A stretch of DNA of 64,000 bases from an uncultured Acetobacterium sp. (GTDB lineage Bacteria; Bacillota; Clostridia; Eubacteriales; Eubacteriaceae). The stretch covers positions 1,054,001 through 1,118,000 of the forward strand of contig NZ_OY760905.1 in the NCBI RefSeq assembly GCF_963664135.1, written 5' to 3'. This document shows, piece by piece, positions 1 through 8,287 of the stretch. The notes beneath the pieces were generated by a model, which was given only the letters and a program-made list of their open reading frames with translations, had not been told where the DNA came from and searched no databases. The translations under genes and the position numbers were made by a program. Position 1 is the first letter of the stretch, and every line of letters starts with the position of its first letter.

Positions 1-38
1 GATGCGCTTCTTCCGCTGGGAATAAGAAAGGAAAACAA

Positions 39-890
39 ATGAACGAAACCTATCAATGTCAACGAATCGAACCCGTCTATTATAAGATCGGCCTGTTTTC
101 AAAAATAAACCGAGTCACGATCAAAGCCCTGCGCCACTATGACGAAATCGGGCTGCTGACACCAGCTTTCATCGAAAAATCCACTGGCTATCGGTATTAT
201 ACATCCGAACAGCTTCCCATCCTTCACCAGATTCTGGCACTTCGGGAGATGGGCTTCACCCTGGACGAAATTAAACAGGTTCAGGGCGGCGTCCCAGAAA
301 AAGAATTGCTTCAAAAAAAGAAACTGGAGATTATCAAAAAAATCGCCACCGATACGCTGCGCCTCGCCCAGGTGGAATCCTACCTTACTAAAAAAGATGA
401 GGACACCAGCGAATACCATATCATCCTCAAAGACCTTCCCCAGGTGATTGTGGCCTCGATGCGAACAGTGATCCCCGGATACGATGCCCTGTTTGATGTC
501 GTCCCCCCCATGGGGGCTGAAATGGAACGACTGGGCTGTGTCTGTGCAGTTCCGGAGTACTGCTTTAATATCTATCATGATGGCGAATACCGGGAAACTG
601 ACGTGGATGTGGAAATCTGTGAAGCCGTTACTGAAAAAAAGGCTGATTCGGATATGCTGACGTTTAAAGTTATCGACCGGGTAGCGCATGCCGCCTGTGT
701 GCTTCACAAAGGTCCCTATGAAGGTTTCCCCAAAGCTTACAATGCGGTTCTTAAATGGGTCAAGAACAACGGCTATGAAATCATTGATAATCCCCGAGAA
801 TCCTATATTGATGGTGCCTGGAACAAGGATTCCGCTGAAGACTGGCTGACGGAAATCCAGTTTCCGGTCAGCAAAATTGTGGTGGAATAA
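39..890 (+). CDS. MerR-family regulator with GyrI-like effector domain
   Basis: Probable drug- or metabolite-responsive transcription activator. Residues about 15-85 form a MerR winged helix: the HTH reads IKALRHYDEIGLL, followed by the typical STGYRYY wing and a helix ending in GFTLDEIKQV. A short coiled-coil linker follows, then a GyrI/BmrR-like ligand-binding domain from about residue 125 to the end, with the characteristic HKGPYEGFPKAY segment. Length 283 aa suits BmrR-type regulators. The ATG follows an AAAGGA ribosome site. It is monocistronic in view, and a hairpin with a T-run lies about 125 bp downstream. No MerR-type operator or partner efflux gene is visible, so the ligand is unknown. 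Confidence 0.85.
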   Translation: MNETYQCQRIEPVYYKIGLFSKINRVTIKALRHYDEIGLLTPAFIEKSTGYRYYTSEQLPILHQILALREMGFTLDEIKQVQGGVPEKELLQKKKLEIIKKIATDTLRLAQVESYLTKKDEDTSEYHIILKDLPQVIVASMRTVIPGYDALFDVVPPMGAEMERLGCVCAVPEYCFNIYHDGEYRETDVDVEICEAVTEKKADSDMLTFKVIDRVAHAACVLHKGPYEGFPKAYNAVLKWVKNNGYEIIDNPRESYIDGAWNKDSAEDWLTEIQFPVSKIVVE

Positions 891-913
891 AAATTACCTC
901 ACCGCCTGTTTGA

Positions 914-1058
914 TTTTCTTAAGCCTTTCTGAGTTTCAAGTTTCACTTCAGGTAACCGCGTTATTCTTAACTTGTGATTTAAACATCACTTCTTTTTCTT
1001 TTCATTCCTAATATAAAAAAGGCAACGCACCATTTCGGGGTTCGTTGCTTTTTTTATT
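914..1058 (+). repeat. Dispersed intergenic repeat, copy A
   Basis: This stretch aligns along about 140 bp with 13338-13480. The best-conserved part is a 27-28 bp block ending in CATTCCTAATATAAAAAA, followed by a hairpin with a diverged but still paired stem and then a T-run. An upstream box TTTCAAGTTT is also shared. No ORF is conserved. Here it follows the MerR gene and could serve as its terminator. Confidence 0.65.
1014..1056 (+). terminator. Rho-independent terminator after the MerR gene
   Basis: A GCAACG/CGTTGC stem with a few mismatches near the loop, flanked by an A-run and a T-run. It forms the 3' end of dispersed repeat copy A. Confidence 0.7.
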
Positions 1059-1248
1059 ACCCGATCTAAAACAGTAGCTTCTTGTTAATTTATGCTTCAT
1101 CACCGGGAACTTTTGGCTATTTCAATTTCCAGCTTTTGGAATCAGCAGTTAGTTTACGCTCTAACAATCTTTTCATCTGGATAGCCAGTATCCTATGCCA
1201 ATCTTTAAGAAAGCATGATACAATAACGCATCAGATTGGAGTTGGATT

Positions 1249-2067
1249 ATGAAAAAAGATCAGCTATTATTAAGACAACTGACAGCACTGGAAAAACAGG
1301 AACAGAAGTTTTTGAATCAGACCGACAGTCAGTTTATGAAATCAAACTTTACCCCCTTGGTCAATAAAATTCAGGATAAAATCCCCGCGAAATTACAATC
1401 GACCCTGGATGCGGCTTTCTATATGGGCTTTCATCTGGTTTTTGAAAAAGGCAGTTCGTTAATCGAAAAAACATATAATAAAGAAAAAATCGATGTGGAA
1501 TATGATTTGAATAATTACGCCATTGAAAAATATATGAATCATAAACACCTGAAAACGCTGGATAAATCGTCAAAGCATTCCAAAGCCATTAACGAATCCA
1601 TTGCTGCTATTGAAGGCGGTGTTCTGGGTTTGTTGGGAATTGGACTCCCGGATATCCCCCTATTTCTTGGCGTCATTGTTAAAACGATCAATGAAATCGC
1701 CCTGTCCTATGGTTTTCGCTATACTTCGGCAGAGGAAAAAGCTTATTTGCTTTATCTAATCTGTGCTGCCATGACCAAAGAAGAACAGCGCAACGCCTAT
1801 GATTTGAAAGTTGAGCGTTTGGGTCAGGATATCGACGCCCATAGCCACACCAACATTGATTTGGAGGCTGTTATGAAGGAGACCTCCGACCTGCTATCCA
1901 ATACCCTGCTGACCGCCAAATTTATCCAAGGACTGCCCATTGTCGGTGTCATCGGTGGGGTAGTCAATCCCTTTTTTATCAATAAAATCGGCAAGTACGC
2001 CCGGATCAAGTATAAGAAACGGTATTTGCTTGGGAAAATAAATACTGCATTTATAACTCATGACTGA
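1249..2067 (+). CDS. EcsC-family protein
   Basis: A 272 aa protein resembling EcsC-family proteins of Firmicutes. A helical N-terminal region is followed by a glycine-rich hydrophobic segment around residues 122-150 (AAIEGGVLGLLGIGLPDIP), which is the hallmark of the family, then LLYLICAA and a second glycine-rich hydrophobic stretch near residues 228-245. The family is associated with EcsAB-type ABC transporters, but none lies nearby, so the role here is unknown. The ATG follows GGAGTTGG. It stands alone and ends at a strong bidirectional hairpin. Confidence 0.75.
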   Translation: MKKDQLLLRQLTALEKQEQKFLNQTDSQFMKSNFTPLVNKIQDKIPAKLQSTLDAAFYMGFHLVFEKGSSLIEKTYNKEKIDVEYDLNNYAIEKYMNHKHLKTLDKSSKHSKAINESIAAIEGGVLGLLGIGLPDIPLFLGVIVKTINEIALSYGFRYTSAEEKAYLLYLICAAMTKEEQRNAYDLKVERLGQDIDAHSHTNIDLEAVMKETSDLLSNTLLTAKFIQGLPIVGVIGGVVNPFFINKIGKYARIKYKKRYLLGKINTAFITHD

Positions 2068-2125
2068 TTATTTAATAAAGCATGTACCCCAAACAAAAAT
2101 CAGCCTTCCTTTAAGCAATCGGCTC

Positions 2126-2180
2126 AAAAAAGACCAGTCCCGGCAAAAACTCACGGGTTCTGCCGGGACTGGTCTTTTTA
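2126..2180. terminator. Strong bidirectional terminator
   Basis: An almost perfect 19-bp stem, AAAAAGACCAGTCCCGGCA with its complement, separated by a short loop and flanked by A- and T-runs. It serves the convergent EcsC gene and methyltransferase operon. Confidence 0.9.
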
Positions 2181-2238
2181 TGTCATGATTATTGGAGTAT
2201 ATTTTTTTAGATGTTAATTTTATTTGAGTCAGTTGATG

Positions 2239-3216
2239 TTAAAACATTTCCTTGCTTAGTTGATCAATGACTTTAGTCGTTTCTTCATAAACACCTGGGA
2301 ATGAACTGAAATTCAAGCCTTGGGTCAGGTTTGGAATGAAGTATAATTTCCCGCATTCTTCGCAGGCTTTTTTAGTATATTCAGCCACGATTTCTGGTGT
2401 CCAGCCGGGGAAATCAACAACGCCGCTATCGATAGCGCCCATGAATGTCATTTGTTTGCCGTATTTTTCGATCAGTTCTGGCACATTGTTGGTTGTCATA
2501 ACGCCCTGCCAGATATCGATGCCCATTTCAATCATAAATGGCACCAGGTTAACTCCATAAGAATCGCTATGGTGAACAACTAGTTCAACGCCATTTTCTT
2601 TGTAGAAACCGTAGATTTTTTTATACGCTGGTAAAAAGAATTCTTCAAACATTTCTGGCGAAACAAAAGACGAACGTTGGCTGCCCCAGTCATCGTGATG
2701 GAAAATACAGTCAGGATGAATTCGGTTGATCAATTCTTTGGCATAAGCCAGTTCATAATCAACCAGATAGTCGATCAGGTCATGCATGTCTTCTGGTTCT
2801 TCATAAAGAGCCATCAATGCGTCTTCCATGCTCATCAAATGATGGGTCATTTCAAAGACACCGGGAGCTACAAAAGCAGCTACAAATTCTTCGTTACGAT
2901 CAACCGCGTTGGCATGAGCAACAGCTGCTGCCCAGGCTTCGTCTGATGTGGCCACGGCTGGTGCTTTAACTTGATTTTTCCAGTCGGTGATATCTTTTAA
3001 TACCTTATGTTCGTCATCATGCACTGGGAATCCACCTAATTGATCAGCGGGCCAGCTGAACGTAATACCCCAGCCATTTTTAATTGTCTGACCAGGTCCG
3101 GCCATTTCGCCCAGCGGTGCTTCCATGATTAAATTCATGAATTCATATTGATTCACAAACCGATCCGGGTTACCACCTTTGATGGTTTCCATTAAATTCT
3201 GTCTTTTTGTTAACAT
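2239..3216 (-). CDS. Corrinoid-dependent methyltransferase I (URO-D superfamily), substrate-specific subunit
   Basis: Likely the substrate-specific methyltransferase of an O-demethylase or methyl-transfer system: it would cleave a methoxy or other methyl donor and methylate the Co(I) corrinoid protein encoded just upstream. The fold is that of uroporphyrinogen-decarboxylase-like methyltransferases (MtaA/CmuA/VdmB type). Motifs include HHDDWG at residues 173-178, HHSDSYG at 215-221 and GAIDSGV at 260-266. The 325 aa length matches the roughly 36 kDa MT I of Acetobacterium O-demethylases. It is the last gene of the operon, 60 bp after the corrinoid gene. The zinc ligands cannot be assigned by eye, and the methyl donor cannot be read from sequence. 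No reductive activator gene is nearby. Confidence 0.82.
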   Translation of the reverse strand: MLTKRQNLMETIKGGNPDRFVNQYEFMNLIMEAPLGEMAGPGQTIKNGWGITFSWPADQLGGFPVHDDEHKVLKDITDWKNQVKAPAVATSDEAWAAAVAHANAVDRNEEFVAAFVAPGVFEMTHHLMSMEDALMALYEEPEDMHDLIDYLVDYELAYAKELINRIHPDCIFHHDDWGSQRSSFVSPEMFEEFFLPAYKKIYGFYKENGVELVVHHSDSYGVNLVPFMIEMGIDIWQGVMTTNNVPELIEKYGKQMTFMGAIDSGVVDFPGWTPEIVAEYTKKACEECGKLYFIPNLTQGLNFSSFPGVYEETTKVIDQLSKEMF

Positions 3217-3276
3217 TCACGGTCTCCTTTGAATTTAGATATTTGCGAAATTATTTATTATATTATTTAATATTAA

Positions 3277-3903
3277 TTATGCGACTAATTCTTTCGCTTT
3301 AACAGCGGCACTACCAGCATCTGGAGCAAATCCATCAGCACCGATTTCAGCTGCATATTCTGGGGTTACAGGGGCACCACCAACGATAACTTTAACATCC
3401 AGTCCGCTGGCTTTAATGGTTTCAACGGCTTCTTTAAGCGCTGGCATGGTTGTTGTTAACAAACCGGAGCAGGCAACTAAAGTAACGTTTTCGTTTTCTT
3501 TAACAGCTTCCACAAATTTTTCGGCTGGGACATCAACGCCCAGATCAACCATTGTGAATCCGGCACTTTCGATCATCATTGAAACCAGGTTTTTACCGAT
3601 ATCATGTAAATCGCCGGCAACCGTTCCAATAATGCAGGTTCCTAAAGATGCTGAAGTGTCGCCAGCCATCAGTGGACGTAAAACATCAACGCCTTTTGAC
3701 ATCGCTTTAGCAGCAATCAGCATTTCAGGAACAAAGATTTCTCCGGAAGAGAATTTTTCGCCAACTACGCTCATGGATTCAACCATCGCTTGCAGGATTT
3801 CGCCAGGTGCGTTACCTTCGTCTAGTGCTTCTTGAACCAATCCGGGAACCAGTTTAGTTTTACCAATTTCTACTTTTTCTTTAACTTCTTGAATTTTTGA
3901 CAT
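3277..3903 (-). CDS. Methyltransferase corrinoid protein (cobalamin-binding)
   Basis: Carries the corrinoid cofactor that shuttles the methyl group between MT I and MT II. An N-terminal four-helix cap (residues about 5-85, B12-binding_2) precedes a Rossmann-like B12 domain. The lower-ligand signature DLHDIG spans residues 98-103, so H100 is the predicted cobalt ligand. The SGL and GGAP segments at residues 146-148 and 175-178 complete the cofactor pocket. At 208 aa it matches the corrinoid proteins of MttC/MtbC/VdmA type. It sits 118 bp after the MT II gene and 60 bp before the MT I gene. SD sequence AGGAG is present before the ATG. Confidence 0.92.
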   Translation of the reverse strand: MSKIQEVKEKVEIGKTKLVPGLVQEALDEGNAPGEILQAMVESMSVVGEKFSSGEIFVPEMLIAAKAMSKGVDVLRPLMAGDTSASLGTCIIGTVAGDLHDIGKNLVSMMIESAGFTMVDLGVDVPAEKFVEAVKENENVTLVACSGLLTTTMPALKEAVETIKASGLDVKVIVGGAPVTPEYAAEIGADGFAPDAGSAAVKAKELVA

Positions 3904-4021
3904 GTCTTTTCTCCTATTCAGTATTTATTTTTTATATTTTTACATCTGGCAATAGGCTGTGTGCACCAACTGCCAGAATAGGTGGAACGGTTTTATTGTT
4001 GTTTGTAAACAACTAGACAGA

Positions 4022-4825
4022 CTATTTCTTTTGACCAAAAATGCCTTCACGGTAAGCGCCAATATATTCCATACAATAGTCATCTTCACCTAATAATGCT
4101 TCGGTGGCAAAAATAATGCCCATCAGATCCCCATTGGTTGGGTCAAGGATGGCACTGTCCAGACCGGCATTCATCGCCAGAACCGTGAAACCCATGTTGA
4201 CCATTTTACGAGCTGGCAGGTTAAACGAAATATTGCTGACTGCTCCGGTGACATGAATGGTTGGGTATTGTTCTTTAATGCTGCGGATCACTTCAACGAC
4301 CATGGCAATGCCATCTTCGGAAGTACACAGCATTTCAACCAATGGATCAATATGCATTCGGGATGGATCAATGCCATATTCTTTAACTTTGGTCATCAGA
4401 TCAGCAAAGACATCCAAACGATCTTTAGCAGTTTTAGGAATTCCTTTATCACTGTTTAACAGCGCTACACATTCCCATTTGGTATCGGCAATCGCTTTAA
4501 ATGCGGCATCGATTTTGTCGCCTTCAAGTGATACGGAGTTGAACAAACCGGGTTTGTTACAGTATTTCATGGATTCGATGCAGGTATAGACATTAGGGCT
4601 GTCCACGGCAATCGGGGTTTCGGTGACTTCCTGAACCAGGTCGATTAACCATTTCATGGTTTCCAGTTCAATATCGTCATCGACCGATGCGCAAACATCG
4701 ATGAAATCCACACCGGCTTCAGTTTGAATCTTTGCCAGATTTTTGATAAATTCTCCATCTTTTGCGGCAATGGCCTTCGCTGTGGAAGGAATCGCGCCGT
4801 TAATTTTTTCTCCAATAATTATCAT
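4022..4825 (-). CDS. Methylcorrinoid:tetrahydrofolate methyltransferase II (pterin-binding)
   Basis: Transfers the methyl group from the corrinoid protein to tetrahydrofolate, feeding methyl-THF into the Wood-Ljungdahl pathway. The whole 267 aa protein is a pterin-binding TIM barrel like AcsE and the MetH folate domain: GEKING near the N-terminus, DVCAS at 43-47, the AVDSPN strand around residue 73, LLNSDKG near 122, and a C-terminal VLAMNAG. The size fits the roughly 30 kDa MT II enzymes of Acetobacterium. It is the first gene of the operon and follows a GGAGGT ribosome site. Confidence 0.88.
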   Translation of the reverse strand: MIIIGEKINGAIPSTAKAIAAKDGEFIKNLAKIQTEAGVDFIDVCASVDDDIELETMKWLIDLVQEVTETPIAVDSPNVYTCIESMKYCNKPGLFNSVSLEGDKIDAAFKAIADTKWECVALLNSDKGIPKTAKDRLDVFADLMTKVKEYGIDPSRMHIDPLVEMLCTSEDGIAMVVEVIRSIKEQYPTIHVTGAVSNISFNLPARKMVNMGFTVLAMNAGLDSAILDPTNGDLMGIIFATEALLGEDDYCMEYIGAYREGIFGQKK

Positions 4826-5207
4826 ATTTTTTACCTCCAGGTAATTTGTTATTTTTTCAGTTTCAAAACTGATTTGACACTATTTACAACCAATTAATTT
4901 TACGAAACTTGATTTCTCCATCGATTCTGCCTGCAGATAAAAACTGTCTTAGAAATTAGGAATCCAAAAAAACTGGTCGAGTGATCATTTTTTCAAATAA
5001 AAACTTTTCCACACTTTTCAAACGCAAATTTGACAGTTATATTGATTTCAATTCAAATATAAAGTCTTTATATTGCATCAAAAAGCGTATTAATCATTTT
5101 TATTTTGATAAGATAATTTTTTTATCGTTTACAGATTCACATTGCTGTTAATTTTTGATTCTAAATCAAAAATAATGCTGTTCTGTATCCGTCGTTTGTA
5201 CGTGTAT
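4826..5207 (-). other. Long 5' leader of the methyltransferase operon
   Basis: About 375 nt of AT-rich DNA separate the predicted start site near 5200 from the MT II start codon. No ORF with a good ribosome site was seen. No cobalamin-riboswitch core (GCCACTG box) was recognised. Besides the inverted repeat at 5152-5172, no other structure could be defined by eye. Confidence 0.4.
5152..5172. promoter_or_regulatory. Candidate operator for the divergent TetR regulator
   Basis: A perfect inverted repeat, TTTTTGATT-CTA-AATCAAAAA, with 9-bp arms. It lies roughly 30 bp downstream of the predicted start site of the methyltransferase operon, where a bound repressor could act as a roadblock. Assignment to the neighbouring TetR protein is inference. 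Confidence 0.45.
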
Positions 5208-5236
5208 AGTATAGCACCGCTGTAAAGGAACGTCAA
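5208..5236 (-). promoter_or_regulatory. Sigma-A promoter of the methyltransferase operon
   Basis: On the minus strand the -35 TTGACG (5231-5236) and -10 TATACT (5208-5213) are separated by exactly 17 bp. This is the best promoter match in the 600 bp control region. Confidence 0.75.
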
Positions 5237-5428
5237 TCATTTTTTTAAATGTATTTAATATTTTACAAATTTATATATAATCCTTTTATTTCAGTCATTT
5301 TTTGTTTTATTCTTAAATTTGTTTGTGTGCATTTAATATATTTTTTAACGTTATTTCATCGACTTTTCATTGATCATTTTCCGGTTTTGTGATTAAATAA
5401 AGGAAACCTAAAAAGAAAAGGAACGCTT

Positions 5429-6106
5429 ATGACCCTTATTTTAGAAAAAACAAACAAACAGCTTATTTATGACACGGCTAAAAATCTCTTTTTCACTGCC
5501 GGTTATCAGGTAGGTTTTCGCCGGATTGCCCAAGAAATCGGTATTAGTCAGGGCTTAATTACCTATCATTTTAAAAATAAGCATTATATCGCCATCGAAA
5601 TTTATAAAGAAGATTATCAGATCCTCTCCACCTATCTGAAGTATTCAGTTGATCCGGATGAGGATGTTTTTTTATATATTGTCAGTCTTTATGAGCTCTG
5701 TTCCCGGATTCTCAGGGAAAATCCCGAAAAGCTGGCTTTTGTCATTGCCACCCAGACTGAGGACATTACCTATAAAGCCATTTACGCCGGAGGTTTGAAA
5801 CAGATTTACGCTAAACTGATTACTCACATGAGGCCCAATGGCTATAGTCCTGAAAAAAATTTAAGCCTTTTTCTTACCACTATCTATTCGGTCTACGATG
5901 GTATTTTAAAAAAGCGAAATATCGATTTTGACTTTACCGACGATGAGGTCATCACCCATTCAGTCAATCTGATGTATTACTGCCTTGGTTACGATCAGGA
6001 TTTCAATCGTACCCTGGATATCATCGCCAGGGCAAAAGAATGTGTGACAGCGTTACTCAAACAATATCCCCATTTATTGAATATTCATAATTATCTGATT
6101 AAGTGA
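5429..6106 (+). CDS. TetR/AcrR-family regulator
   Basis: A 225 aa one-component regulator. Residues about 10-57 form a TetR N-terminal HTH: AKNLFFTAGYQVGFRRIAQEIGISQGLITYHFKNK, quoted here in parts as FFTAGYQ, IAQEIGIS and LITYHFKNK. The all-helical remainder would bind the ligand. It starts with ATG after AAAAGGA. It is divergent from the methyltransferase operon, so it is the natural candidate for controlling it in response to the methyl donor or an aromatic product. That assignment rests only on position. Confidence 0.82.
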   Translation: MTLILEKTNKQLIYDTAKNLFFTAGYQVGFRRIAQEIGISQGLITYHFKNKHYIAIEIYKEDYQILSTYLKYSVDPDEDVFLYIVSLYELCSRILRENPEKLAFVIATQTEDITYKAIYAGGLKQIYAKLITHMRPNGYSPEKNLSLFLTTIYSVYDGILKKRNIDFDFTDDEVITHSVNLMYYCLGYDQDFNRTLDIIARAKECVTALLKQYPHLLNIHNYLIK

Positions 6107-6123
6107 TCCTCGGGATAAAAGCC

Positions 6124-6153
6124 TAAAAAAAAGCGAGGTTTCCCTCACTTTTA
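6124..6153. terminator. Bidirectional terminator between convergent genes
   Basis: The hairpin AAAAGCGAG...CTCACTTTT, with one mismatch and flanking A/T-runs, lies between the TetR and DUF4153 genes. Confidence 0.6.
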
Positions 6154-6155
6154 GA

Positions 6156-7958
6156 TTATTTAATGTGAACCAATACATAAAAGTCACCATTGTACAGCGG
6201 TTCTAATCCAGATTTTTCAATGGCCAGATACATGGCTACCAGGGAGATGACGGCCCTGTCATTCTCCTGGGTGAAGGTCGCCTCCGCTGCCGACATAAAG
6301 TCTTTGCTGATCTGGTAATTTCCTCCTTGAGACGTATCAAAATAATTAAAAACGTCCTTCATGTCAATCCGCATCAGCTCTGACCCGGTTTCATCCGAAA
6401 GTATCAGCAACCCGGGGGCTGCTTCTTTTTCTCTTGAAAGCCGATATGTTTTGCCGTTTTGTTCAAATTCAGTAATCACAGCATCCAGTTTTATATCCTC
6501 AACATAGAAATTTGCGACCACAAACGTCTCATACCCAGAAATATCAATGGGGGACTGCTGATCCAGATTCAGATAAATGGAATCCTGACGGTAGGGGTTT
6601 TCCTCGTAACGATAAAATCCGAAAGTAGTGTAGAAATCCTCATAAATATCAAATTTTTCACCCAGAAAGGGAACCGCTTTGGTGTATTCCATCATCGCCA
6701 GGTAACCGACAGAGTCAGAAATGATCTTTTTATCCACCTCAGATATTGATGCACTGGGACTAATGATGTCATTTTCCAGCATCTTGTTTTCAACCAGCGT
6801 ATTGGTGAGTCTTCCCACCTGATTAGCACGACTGACCGTAAAGGCATCCGCCGGCGGAATAATCGAAAATAGCGAAAAACCGATCAGCAATGCCGCGATG
6901 ATTCCGTTTTTTCGCACCGGCATAAAACACATCAGGATCCCGGAAACCGCGGCAAAGATACCAAAAATAATCACATAATAGCGACCGTGGGTCACTCCGG
7001 TTTCCTGAATCCCCATGACCGAGGCAACAATTTGAAACATGACAATCGGAACCAGCACCTTGGGAAAGATTTTACGAAACCATTCAGCCACTTTATTTTC
7101 CAGGCTGCTGGCTAGCATATAAATCAGAATAACCGCAATGGCAAAACTGACCAGCATTGGTTCCAGGCGACTGTCGGTCCAGAAATCACCGGTGATATTT
7201 CCGGCGATATAAATAATCAGAATAACCGTATATACCGCCAACAGTGGAATCACAATATAGGAAATGAGTACCTCCAGAAATTTTGGACACTGACAGGATC
7301 GTTCCACCTTTTCCCGGTTATGTTCCAATTGCTCTGGCGACCGGTTTTTATCTGATACTCCGGGATAAATGGGGATCAGTGATAAAAAGTAAATGGGGGC
7401 AAACAGCATCCCCACAAGGTTTAAGGTATGCAGGTAGGATTTATCGGATACCCTAAACAGCAGCAGATCAATCGCAGTGATGATCAACGTGATTCCTGCA
7501 AAAAGCACGCCCGAAAACAGCAGCGCATTAAAGAAGGCTTTAAAGGTAGCCATAAAACTTTGGTTGACGCTGATCTCACTTTTTATTACCGGAACCCAAA
7601 TATAAGCAATTAACAGCGCAAAAAGCGCCACCGATGTCCTAATCCAGGTTTCCGTACTGGTGCTGGTATACTGTCTGACGATCAGAAAATATCCCAGGGT
7701 CAATAACACACATAAACCCATTGCGGCAATACGATCGGATGTTTTGTCAAAAAAACGCTCCCAGGCGGCCTGGAGGGTAAACCCCAGAAAAGCCCCAACC
7801 AGAAAGGTCAGTAAATATTTGGTATAATCCATTTCCTGCTGAATGGCCATGGCATTAACCACTGCTGCCGCCACCAGAAAAGCAACCGTCAGCGGATAGC
7901 GGGATAACGCCTCAACCAGGCTACTTAATTTTTCTCTGATTTTATCAATAAATTTCAT
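6156..7958 (-). CDS. DUF4153 polytopic membrane protein
   Basis: A 600 aa integral membrane protein of the DUF4153 family, function unknown. About ten to twelve hydrophobic helices fill residues 20-385, beginning with [13 protein letters not shown] and including [15 protein letters not shown] and [14 protein letters not shown]. They are followed by a C-terminal soluble region of about 210 residues. The start was set at the ATG at 7958, which has an AGAAAGGAGC ribosome site 4-5 bases upstream; an in-frame upstream ATG 11 codons earlier falls within remnant EAL-domain sequence and lacks a good site. The family is common in Firmicutes, sometimes near sensor genes. Confidence 0.75.
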   Translation of the reverse strand: MKFIDKIREKLSSLVEALSRYPLTVAFLVAAAVVNAMAIQQEMDYTKYLLTFLVGAFLGFTLQAAWERFFDKTSDRIAAMGLCVLLTLGYFLIVRQYTSTSTETWIRTSVALFALLIAYIWVPVIKSEISVNQSFMATFKAFFNALLFSGVLFAGITLIITAIDLLLFRVSDKSYLHTLNLVGMLFAPIYFLSLIPIYPGVSDKNRSPEQLEHNREKVERSCQCPKFLEVLISYIVIPLLAVYTVILIIYIAGNITGDFWTDSRLEPMLVSFAIAVILIYMLASSLENKVAEWFRKIFPKVLVPIVMFQIVASVMGIQETGVTHGRYYVIIFGIFAAVSGILMCFMPVRKNGIIAALLIGFSLFSIIPPADAFTVSRANQVGRLTNTLVENKMLENDIISPSASISEVDKKIISDSVGYLAMMEYTKAVPFLGEKFDIYEDFYTTFGFYRYEENPYRQDSIYLNLDQQSPIDISGYETFVVANFYVEDIKLDAVITEFEQNGKTYRLSREKEAAPGLLILSDETGSELMRIDMKDVFNYFDTSQGGNYQISKDFMSAAEATFTQENDRAVISLVAMYLAIEKSGLEPLYNGDFYVLVHIK

Positions 7959-8101
7959 CACAGCTCCTTTCTGCCAGTTTAATAAATTCAAATGGGGCTA
8001 GGAGACCTTCATATGGATGCTGCCACCTGACTAATGCTTCCACGCCGCAGATTAACCCCGTTGCAAAGTCCACCTGTAGGCTGGTAATAAAGGACAAATT
8101 C
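7955..8101 (-). pseudogene. Remnant of an EAL-domain gene
   Basis: Reading the minus strand gives EFVLYYQP, then after a one-base frame change a stretch of about 45 residues containing [15 protein letters not shown] and [12 protein letters not shown]. This is the start of a c-di-GMP phosphodiesterase EAL domain, including the EAL motif itself. No rest of the domain follows: the remnant runs into the ribosome site of the DUF4153 gene. It differs in sequence from the intact EAL gene just upstream, so it is not a simple local duplication. Confidence 0.7.
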
Positions 8102-8228
8102 AATGATTATTATTTTTATTATACCCTTTCCAACTAAATATAATAAAATTTCGAAATAACTCGTGTTAAATATGTGATAGACTATTCCTTTATTCTTTTT
8201 TATTAAAGGGATTTAATTGTATGGCACC

Positions 8229-8284
8229 AAAAAAAGAGGACATTTCCAATAGTTTATTTTCTATTGGTATGTCCTCTTTTTAAT
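8229..8284 (-). terminator. Terminator of the ABC-sensor/EAL gene
   Basis: A 19-bp nearly perfect stem, AAAAAGAGGACAT...ATGTCCTCTTTTT, with inner pairs CCAATAG/CTATTGG. It lies directly after the stop codon. Confidence 0.85.
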
Positions 8285-8287
8285 TAT

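Noticed and set aside
1..24. Possible last codons of an upstream gene ending RFFRWE and a TAA at 22-24
   Set aside because: Too short to confirm a frame or assign a product.
2239..3216. Assigning MT I as VdmB or OdmB from zinc-ligand spacing
   Set aside because: The spacings I recall (E-X14-E-X20-H and D-X27-C-X39-C) do not fit this sequence.
4826..5207. Cobalamin riboswitch controlling the corrinoid operon
   Set aside because: No B12-box-like core could be found on the minus strand.
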